A DNA stretch of 20,049 nucleotides. It comes from DATFUL01 sp041499035. Its GTDB lineage: Bacteria; Patescibacteriota; Microgenomatia; UBA8517. This document shows, piece by piece, positions 15,902 through 20,049 of this stretch. The stretch covers positions 1 to 20,049 of the forward strand of contig JBGQJK010000018.1 in NCBI GenBank assembly GCA_041499035.1, given 5' to 3'. Numbering within the stretch: the stretch's first letter is position 1; each line of letters opens with the position of its first letter. Under the pieces are notes generated by a model. The model worked only from the letters and a program-made list of their open reading frames with translations. It did no database searches and was not told where the DNA came from. The translations under genes were made by a program, and so were the position numbers.

Positions 15902-15952
15902 ATGGCATCCACCCTCACTAAAGCTACGGCGGATTTCATACAATTTATATGA
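15902..15952 (+). CDS. Putative 16-aa leader peptide coupled to rplU
   Basis: ATG at 15902 opens a 16-codon frame, MASTLTKATADFIQFI, whose TGA (15950-15952) overlaps the rplU ATG (15949-15951) as ATGA. The rplU promoter puts the transcription start about 4 nt before this ATG, so ribosomes could start here on a leaderless end and re-initiate at rplU, which has no Shine-Dalgarno sequence. The peptide shows no recognisable motif. A frame this short could arise by chance; the support is the promoter position and the exact stop/start overlap. Confidence 0.4.
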   Translation: MASTLTKATADFIQFI

Positions 15953-16269
15953 CAACTAAAGGAATTCAAAAATACGCGGTTATAAGACTACAGGGGCGTC
16001 AATACAAGGTTATGGAAGGACAGGAGCTATTGATTGACAAAATGACCGATCTTAAACTTGTTCCGGAGGTTCTTTTAGTTGTGGATGGTGAAAAAGTTGA
16101 TGTCGGCAAGCCGGTTCTAAAAGACGCCAAGGTTGCCATCAAAATCATCAAAGATGTAGAAAAGGGTGAAAAAATTGAGATTTACCACTTTAAAGCCAAG
16201 AGCAGGTATAGGAAACATACCGGTTTTAGACCCCAATATACAAGGGTCTTGGTTGGGAAAATTAGCTAG
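15949..16269 (+). CDS. rplU: Large ribosomal subunit protein bL21
   Basis: bL21 binds 23S rRNA in the 50S subunit. The 106-aa sequence has the conserved N-terminal KYAVIRLQGRQYKVMEGQEL (residues 8-27 approximately), the VLLVVDGEKVDVGKPVL core, and the basic C-terminal KAKSRYRKHTGFRPQYTRV. The last is a slightly altered form of the usual 'K-x-(K/R)-x-x-x-R-x-x-GHRQ-x-(Y/F)T' block. Length is normal. It is followed by rpmA, the usual pairing of rplU-rpmA, though here the two are separated by 77 bp with a strong separate promoter. The start ATG overlaps the stop of a possible leader ORF. There is no Shine-Dalgarno sequence. Confidence 0.95.
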   Translation: MTTKGIQKYAVIRLQGRQYKVMEGQELLIDKMTDLKLVPEVLLVVDGEKVDVGKPVLKDAKVAIKIIKDVEKGEKIEIYHFKAKSRYRKHTGFRPQYTRVLVGKIS

Positions 16270-16308
16270 TCTACTTCAAACTACCTCGATATATATCTTT
16301 CTGACCTC

Positions 16309-16337
16309 TTGACAGCTGTGAAAATTTAATTTATATT
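16309..16337 (+). promoter_or_regulatory. Strong promoter of rpmA
   Basis: Consensus TTGACA (16309-16314), ideal 17-bp spacer, TATATT (16332-16337). The ATG at 16347 lies 10 nt after the end of the -10, so the 5' UTR would be 0-3 nt. This is the best-matching promoter in the window and a clear case for a leaderless ribosomal-protein mRNA. Confidence 0.75.
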
Positions 16338-16346
16338 GTCCCCAAG

Positions 16347-16604
16347 ATGTCCACACACAAAGCGGCAGGCGGGAAAGCCTCGCAACATGTTAGTCCTGTA
16401 GGAAAACGTTTGGAAGTAAAAGTCTCCGGCGGCGAAAAAGTTAAAGCCGGATCGATTTTGGTCAGGCAAAGGGGTACGGCTTTCCACAAAGGCAAAAACG
16501 TTAGAGCAGGGCGAGACCACACTTTATATTCGGTAAGCGAAGGAACAGTTAAATTTGGGCAAAAACTTGGTAAAAAAGTTATCTCAGTAGTTGCTAATGC
16601 CTAG
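16347..16604 (+). CDS. rpmA: Large ribosomal subunit protein bL27
   Basis: bL27 lies near the peptidyl-transferase centre, with its N-terminal tail reaching the P-site. The 85-aa protein begins STHKAAGGKASQHVSPVGKR, a variant of the usual AHKKAGGSTRNGRDS. It continues with the conserved GSILVRQRGTAFHKGKNVRAG and GRDHTLYSVSEGTVKF beta-barrel. There is no Firmicutes-type N-terminal extension that would need cleavage. The segment between HKAAGG and GKR differs from the typical NGRDS, which may reflect clade-specific contacts with tRNA. The promoter predicts a leaderless mRNA, and there is no Shine-Dalgarno sequence. The stop codon lies in the first of three CTAG heptamers leading to parB. Confidence 0.95.
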   Translation: MSTHKAAGGKASQHVSPVGKRLEVKVSGGEKVKAGSILVRQRGTAFHKGKNVRAGRDHTLYSVSEGTVKFGQKLGKKVISVVANA

Positions 16605-16621
16605 TATCTAGTCGCTAGTAT
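16601..16621. repeat. Three tandem CTAG heptamers in the rpmA-parB gap
   Basis: CTAGTAT-CTAGTCG-CTAGTAT: three CTAG tetramers spaced exactly 7 bp apart, filling most of the 27-bp gap between rpmA and parB and including the rpmA stop codon. CTAG is rare in many bacterial genomes, so the cluster stands out. It may be a repeat, a protein-binding array or part of the parB promoter (TAGTAT at 16616-16621 as a possible -10). Confidence 0.5.
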
Positions 16622-16631
16622 TTTTTATATT

Positions 16632-17480
16632 ATGGCCGAAGAAGTAGTACAAATTGAAATAAATCAGTTGCAGCCCAATCCACTTCAACCTCGTGGTGCG
16701 ATAACTCCCGAAAGTCTTGTGGACCTGGTCGATTCAATCCGCGAACACGGAATATTAGAACCCCTGGTTGTTGCTAAAACCCCGGCCGGTTTTCAAATTA
16801 TTGCCGGAGAAAGGCGCTGGAGGGCATCTAAACTTGCAGGGCTTACGCATGTGCCCGTAATTGTCAGGGAAACTTCACCCAAAGGCATGCTGGAAATGGC
16901 CTTGGTTGAAAACGTTCAAAGAGTAGACCTCAACGCACTCGATCGTGCAAAAGGTTTTGAACGCTTAATGAATGAGTTTGGTTTAACCACAAGTGAAATT
17001 GCAGTCAGGATAGGAAAATCTGTCGCATATGTTAGTAACTCCTTAAGGCTTCTTTCTCTCCCTGACGCTCTTAAGGACGGGCTACTTTCAGGGCTTATCA
17101 CTGAAGGCCATGCAAGGGCCTTGGCAGCTATTGACGACCCGGGATTGATGATTGAGGCCTATAAAATTGTACTTAGGGAAAGCGGCTCCGTACGCAGGGC
17201 AGAAGAGCTGGCCCGTAGGATGAAAGTTAAATCGCAGCAGGAAGCAAAAAGGGCAGATCAGCCCCATGTCAGGATAATTTCAGAAGAAATTGATAAGATG
17301 CAGGCAGACATGCAAAACGCTTTTATGCCTGCAGATGCTACTACAAACGGTCAGACCAAAAAAATTGCAGTTAAACTTATAAGGTCGCAAAGGGAAACCA
17401 GGCTGGTCTTCGTATTTAAAGGCGGGCTTGAAGAAACCGAAGACAAACTCCAAAAGGTATACAAGTCTATAACTTCTTAA
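16632..17480 (+). CDS. parB: ParB/Spo0J/Noc-family chromosome-partitioning protein
   Basis: ParB is a CTP-dependent DNA clamp that loads at parS sites and cooperates with ParA in chromosome segregation. The 282-aa sequence has an N-terminal domain with LQPNPLQPR (13-21), CTP-binding motif GERRWRA (59-65) and ENVQR (93-97). A helix-turn-helix (about 119-141, TTSEIAVRIGKSVAYVSNSL) and the ITEGHARAL block (156-164) follow, then a charged linker. The C-terminal segment (KKIAVKLIRS ... LEETEDKLQKVYKSI) is suited to dimerisation. No parA lies in the window and I saw no parS-like TGTTNCACGTGAAACA. The start codon follows an A/T-rich stretch without a Shine-Dalgarno sequence. It converges with lepB: both stop codons share the TTAA at 17477-17480. 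Confidence 0.92.
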   Translation: MAEEVVQIEINQLQPNPLQPRGAITPESLVDLVDSIREHGILEPLVVAKTPAGFQIIAGERRWRASKLAGLTHVPVIVRETSPKGMLEMALVENVQRVDLNALDRAKGFERLMNEFGLTTSEIAVRIGKSVAYVSNSLRLLSLPDALKDGLLSGLITEGHARALAAIDDPGLMIEAYKIVLRESGSVRRAEELARRMKVKSQQEAKRADQPHVRIISEEIDKMQADMQNAFMPADATTNGQTKKIAVKLIRSQRETRLVFVFKGGLEETEDKLQKVYKSITS

Positions 17481-18070
17481 TTTCCAAAACTATATTGTGG
17501 TTTTTTTGCGACTCCTACTTGACTCAGTGGCCAGTAAATCAGCCAAGCGCGGCCATTAATGCCTTCCTTTTCGCTATTTGGGGAAAGATTCAGAGGAACA
17601 GGTCCCCAATATCTTGAATCGGAAGAGTGTTCGCGGTTATCACCCATCAGGAAATACTGCGCATCGGGTACCGTAAAGTTCACGCCATCAGTCAAGTAAG
17701 TTCCGCCGTTTGTCATTACGTCACTACCAATATATGGTTCGTCAAGAAGTTTATCATTTATATAAACACGGCCCCCTTGAACTTTGATCTGCTCACCCGG
17801 AAGGCCAACAATTCTTTTTATAAATTCATCGCCTTCAGAAACAACCATAGGCGGTCTTAGAACCACAACATCTCCTCTTTGGGGTTTATTGAGATAGTAA
17901 GTAACTTTTTCGGTCAGGAGGTATTCAGCATTTTGATAGTTAGGCATCATAGACTCACCGTCAATTTTATGCGGGCGCATGATTAGAAGATATACAAAGA
18001 AGAAAATGCCGATGGCAAAAACTATAACTTCGGAAATATCCAAAAAAAATGCGCCAAGACGCTTTAACAT
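17477..18070 (-). CDS. lepB: Signal peptidase I
   Basis: Type I signal peptidase removes signal peptides from exported proteins at the outer membrane face. The 197-aa protein has one N-terminal membrane segment (about 13-31, SEVIVFAIGIFFFVYLLIM). The catalytic Ser40 lies in DGESMMPN and the general base Lys85 in DEFIKRIVGLPGE, with RGDVVVLRPP (65-74) just before it. The signature box GDNREHSSDSRYWGPV (143-158) follows. The Ser/Lys dyad is intact and length is normal for Gram-positive-type enzymes. It is transcribed from its own promoter at 18077-18106, with the predicted start at the A of the ATG. The gene lies tail to tail with parB and head to head with the tRNA-Val transcription unit. Confidence 0.95.
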   Translation of the reverse strand: MLKRLGAFFLDISEVIVFAIGIFFFVYLLIMRPHKIDGESMMPNYQNAEYLLTEKVTYYLNKPQRGDVVVLRPPMVVSEGDEFIKRIVGLPGEQIKVQGGRVYINDKLLDEPYIGSDVMTNGGTYLTDGVNFTVPDAQYFLMGDNREHSSDSRYWGPVPLNLSPNSEKEGINGRAWLIYWPLSQVGVAKKPQYSFGN

Positions 18071-18076
18071 GCATTC

Positions 18077-18106
18077 ATTATATTGAAGTTTGTGAGGTTA
18101 TTACAA
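18077..18106 (-). promoter_or_regulatory. Promoter of lepB
   Basis: On the minus strand TTGTAA (18106-18101), 18-bp spacer, perfect TATAAT (18082-18077). The base 7 nt beyond the -10 is 18070, the first base of the lepB ATG, so the message is predicted to be fully leaderless. Confidence 0.65.
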
Positions 18107-18139
18107 GCCCTGCTTCTCACATAGATATTCTGCTTTCTA

Positions 18140-18148
18140 TGATAAAAT
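18140..18148 (+). promoter_or_regulatory. Possible extended -10 promoter of the tRNA-Val unit
   Basis: TGATAAAAT is an extended -10 (TG-n-TAAAAT). No convincing -35 is seen at the right distance. Transcription from about 18155 would give a 5' leader of roughly 110 nt before the tRNA. Confidence 0.4.
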
Positions 18149-18203
18149 GTAGCTGTTAGAGTTTGTTTCTATCAAAATTGCCGTGCGATTTTGAGAGGAG
18201 GAA

Positions 18204-18263
18204 CGGCAGATCGGTGAGGTTTAAGCGAAAGCGGCAAACCGTTAAGCGCAGCCGATTACGCCG
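18204..18263 (+). ncRNA. Putative structured RNA hairpin immediately 5' of tRNA-Val
   Basis: A three-tier hairpin can be drawn by hand. CGGC (18204-18207) pairs with GCCG (18260-18263). Across a small AG/TAC internal loop, ATCGGT (18210-18215) pairs with GCCGAT (18251-18256, last pair U-G). GGTTT (18218-18222) pairs with AAACC (18236-18240). GC-GAAA-GC (18225-18232) caps it with a GNRA-type tetraloop. It ends one base before the tRNA. It does not match any riboswitch or ribozyme consensus I can recall. It could be a pre-tRNA leader, an independent small RNA or an attenuator. ACGGCA (18203-18208) can alternatively pair with TGCCGT at 18179-18184, so two exclusive folds are possible. Function unknown. 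Confidence 0.4.
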
Positions 18264-18264
18264 A

Positions 18265-18338
18265 GGTCGCGTAGCTCAGCTGGTTAGAGCGTACGATTCA
18301 CATTCGTAAGGTCCCTGGTTCGAGCCCAGGCGCGACCA
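18265..18338 (+). tRNA. tRNA-Val (anticodon CAC)
   Basis: Full cloverleaf: acceptor GGTCGCG (18265-18271) pairs with CGCGACC (18331-18337). The D-stem is GCTC/GAGC (18274-18277, 18287-18290). The anticodon stem TACGA/TCGTA encloses the loop TTCACAT, giving anticodon CAC, which reads the valine codon GTG. The T-stem CCTGG/CCAGG encloses TTCGAGC. The discriminator is A (18338). The CCA end is not encoded; the next bases are CAAA followed by the ATG of the next gene at 18343. Confidence 0.95.
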
Positions 18339-18342
18339 CAAA

Positions 18343-19005
18343 ATGAAAGGCAAAATTATATTTTGGGCAATCTTAATCGGACTTTTGAGTCTGGTTCCTC
18401 TGACGATTTTACAAAACATTGCACCGCCTGTTTTAAAATATCCCGCCTCTATTTCTAATTTAATCCAGCGTATTTTAGGTTTAACTATTTTTATTCTGAT
18501 GTTTTGGCAGATAATGCTCGGAGCTTACATGGAAAAATGGACGGAGAAGCTCGGCGGCTGGGTTTTGAACTTTCATATTAGGGAAGGAATTATTATTTAC
18601 TCACTGGTCATTCTTCACCCTTTAGTGTTTGTACTTTTCCGGCATTTTAGCGGGCAGGGGACTGACCCGGTATTTGTTTACTTGGGCTTTTGTGTTTTTT
18701 GCCAAACACAACTCGATTTATACTACACTCTGGGCAGAACAGCATTCTGGCTTCTTACAATCGGAGTTTTAGCAGGGTTATTCCGCGCCTCCACTCCGTT
18801 TATGCGTGTTAATTGGAAAAAGTTCCACGTAGTAAATTATGCTGTATTTTTGATTGTCGGGATTCACGGGCTATCCCTGGGAACTGATTTCCGCTCAATG
18901 CCGTTTTTCGCTTTCGCCATACTTGCATATCTACTGGTTCTCTTCACAATTATTAGGAAGATCCCGAATGTTTTCTCCACTTTTAAAAATTGGCTCAACG
19001 GCTAA
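18343..19005 (+). CDS. Ferric reductase-like transmembrane heme protein
   Basis: This 220-aa polytopic protein resembles the membrane domain of ferric reductase, NADPH oxidase and MsrQ proteins, which carry electrons across the membrane on heme b. About six hydrophobic segments are visible. Two His pairs with the expected spacing appear: His78 (FHIREG) with His92 (LHPL), and His162 (KFHVVNY) with His175 (GIHG), the H-x13-H and H-x12-H pattern of bis-heme coordination. No flavin or NAD-binding domain follows, so it needs a partner or is MsrQ-like. A C-x2-C (Cys117, Cys120) lies in a loop. The ATG is 4 nt after the tRNA-Val, with no Shine-Dalgarno sequence and no separate promoter. tRNA 3'-end processing would release a message with a 4-nt leader. 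It converges with the lipase-like gene without a gap. Confidence 0.82.
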   Translation: MKGKIIFWAILIGLLSLVPLTILQNIAPPVLKYPASISNLIQRILGLTIFILMFWQIMLGAYMEKWTEKLGGWVLNFHIREGIIIYSLVILHPLVFVLFRHFSGQGTDPVFVYLGFCVFCQTQLDLYYTLGRTAFWLLTIGVLAGLFRASTPFMRVNWKKFHVVNYAVFLIVGIHGLSLGTDFRSMPFFAFAILAYLLVLFTIIRKIPNVFSTFKNWLNG

Positions 19006-20049
19006 CTATTTGTGGAATTTGTTGAGGAATTTCCAGAATTCAAACCAGGATCTAGGGAACCTTGGGGTTTTATAATCTATAACTTCCTGGGGCAGGCTCT
19101 CATTGGGGTGTCTGGAATTGAATTTTATAACTCTTGGTTCTTGGGTTGAAGCTTTGAACTTATATTCTTTGTATGAAGTTTGACCATTGGCCAAAAATTG
19201 TCCAACGATTAAGGTTGTTGATGGAGAAGTTGTAACAATTTGCAGCCGGTAATCCCCATCTTTTGGATTCATGATTGCTATCATTCCAGCTTCACTTTGG
19301 ATGGTAAATCCATTTTCATCAGTTATCAAAAAGTTATTAGGGTATCCAATGACAATTAACGCCGAAGTGTCTTCGGAATAAGTTGGGTCACCAATTCCTG
19401 GTGAACCGAGAAATCCCAATATTTTATTCACACCTTCTGTTGAAGCTATAATTCCTGAGTGAGATTGATTGATTACAAAATTAGAATCCGCTCCTGTAAT
19501 TTGAGCGCTTTGGGTCAAAACTGTTCCGTCACCTTCGTCAACGTTTTCTTTTCCGACAGGTTTACCGTCTGGCCACCCCGGATTTTTAATAATATCGATT
19601 ATTTTTAAAGTTTGACTTCCAGTGCCTGCTAGTGTTCCAACTTTAACTCCCCAAAATGGCGAGACAAAATTTGTAGGTAAATAGTTATTTCGTATTTTCA
19701 TCAGTGAAACATCTTTTAACTGTTTTGTGGTATTATCTCTAATATAGTTGTATGTTGGGAGTAGGTTGTTCAATGAGTCTGGAACACCGCAACGATTGAA
19801 AAATATGGTTGCACCTATCCTCTCAGTTAAGTCGTTTGCCCAAATATCGCCTACTTCAATTGCGGGATAACTAAGTGCGGAACCTTGATTGGGCACTCCC
19901 ACTGCAATAAATTTTTTCGCTTTGCCTCCGCTTTGTGCTTCCAAATAAGCTCTTCCTATCAGTCCCCCCATACTATGTCCGACTAAATTTACCTTTTCAC
20001 CGGTCAAAGTATGTGAGTTTATTGAATTATTTAACAAAACGCTATTATT
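19006..20049 (-). CDS. Lipase-like alpha/beta hydrolase, 5'-truncated by window edge
   Basis: The minus-strand frame is open to the right edge and gives 347 residues of the C-terminal part; the true start lies outside. The hydrolase elbow GHSMGG (Ser codon at 19974-19972) follows TGEKVNLV. The next stretch KKFIAVGVPNQGSALSYP resembles the LCAT/PGAP1-like lipases, in which 'G-x-P-x-x-G' follows the nucleophile strand. A probable catalytic acid is in VDEGDGTVLTQSA and a probable His in NQSHSGI. The last third (SALIVIGYPNNFLI ... DGDYRLQIVTTSPSTTLIV ... YKEYKFKAS) is beta-rich and looks like a separate sandwich domain. Together these suggest an exported lipase or esterase, but the signal peptide would lie outside the window. 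A TTG at 20037 is in frame but is probably not the start, since the frame continues open to the edge. Confidence 0.8.
   Translation of the reverse strand, partial: NNSVLLNNSINSHTLTGEKVNLVGHSMGGLIGRAYLEAQSGGKAKKFIAVGVPNQGSALSYPAIEVGDIWANDLTERIGATIFFNRCGVPDSLNNLLPTYNYIRDNTTKQLKDVSLMKIRNNYLPTNFVSPFWGVKVGTLAGTGSQTLKIIDIIKNPGWPDGKPVGKENVDEGDGTVLTQSAQITGADSNFVINQSHSGIIASTEGVNKILGFLGSPGIGDPTYSEDTSALIVIGYPNNFLITDENGFTIQSEAGMIAIMNPKDGDYRLQIVTTSPSTTLIVGQFLANGQTSYKEYKFKASTQEPRVIKFNSRHPNESLPQEVIDYKTPRFPRSWFEFWKFLNKFHK

Noticed and set aside
16632..17480. parS site near parB
   Set aside because: No TGTTNCACGTGAAACA-like 16-mer was seen by eye around parB or in the intergenic gaps. A computed search of the whole genome is needed.
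18214..18309. A 31-codon basic ORF from GTG 18214 running into tRNA-Val, preceded by AGGAGG
   Set aside because: It overlaps a well-formed tRNA, the AGGAGG lies 12 nt away (too far), and the sequence is better explained by the hairpin and tRNA. It resembles no small ribosomal protein.
1..20049. TGA-as-glycine genetic code
   Set aside because: TGA terminates genes at ATGA overlaps (2362, 8573), and the conserved proteins read through without in-frame TGA.
1..20049. Mobile element, prophage or CRISPR array
   Set aside because: No transposase, integrase, phage protein, terminal inverted repeat or regularly spaced long direct repeat was found; the content is core cell-wall, division and translation genes.

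Overview
The window looks like a chromosomal segment of a Candidate Phyla Radiation (Patescibacteria) bacterium, possibly a member of Microgenomates. This assignment is inference, based on a moderately AT-rich sequence, very tight packing with many start/stop overlaps, a compact division cluster, divergent versions of core proteins, and start codons almost without Shine-Dalgarno sequences. TGA is used as an ordinary stop codon (for example at 2362 and 8573), so the TGA-to-glycine recoding of Gracilibacteria/Absconditabacteria does not apply.

Layout. (i) 1-605, minus strand: the N-terminal two thirds of a GNAT acetyltransferase that runs off the left edge. It is separated by a 116-bp divergent promoter region, containing a dyad with a perfect DnaA-box sequence, from a 108-aa protein of unknown function (722-1048). 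(ii) 1090-5228: a cassette of four genes with overlapping ends, encoding a MurF-like ligase without the usual N-terminal domain, an alpha/beta hydrolase, a DegT-type PLP aminotransferase and a FemABX-type aminoacyltransferase. (iii) 5279-11762: a reduced division and cell-wall (dcw) cluster, mraY-ftsW-murG-ftsQ-ftsA-ftsZ. (iv) 11804-17480: ileS, a second SEDS gene (rodA type), rplU, rpmA and parB. (v) 17477-18070, minus strand: signal peptidase I, converging on parB. (vi) 18140-19005: a probable promoter, a structured 5' leader, tRNA-Val(CAC), and a bis-heme-type membrane protein starting 4 nt after the tRNA. (vii) 19006-20049, minus strand: a lipase-like hydrolase whose 5' end lies beyond the right edge.

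The genes work together in envelope growth and division. MraY and MurG make the lipid-linked precursor. The two SEDS proteins are predicted to polymerise it in septal (FtsW) and lateral (RodA) synthesis. FtsQ, FtsA and FtsZ form the divisome, and the FemABX protein plus the MurF-like ligase probably extend or branch the stem peptide. Canonical murD, murC, murB and ddl are absent from between these genes.

The most distinctive feature is expression architecture. Many promoters place the predicted transcription start within 0-5 nt of the start codon (acetyltransferase, 722 gene, rpmA, lepB, and more weakly ftsZ and ileS), implying leaderless mRNAs. A 16-codon leaderless ORF ends in an ATGA overlap with rplU, and tRNA-Val processing would itself create a nearly leaderless mRNA. 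No CRISPR array, insertion sequence, rRNA gene or convincing intrinsic terminator was seen. No intergenic stretch exceeds 300 bases.
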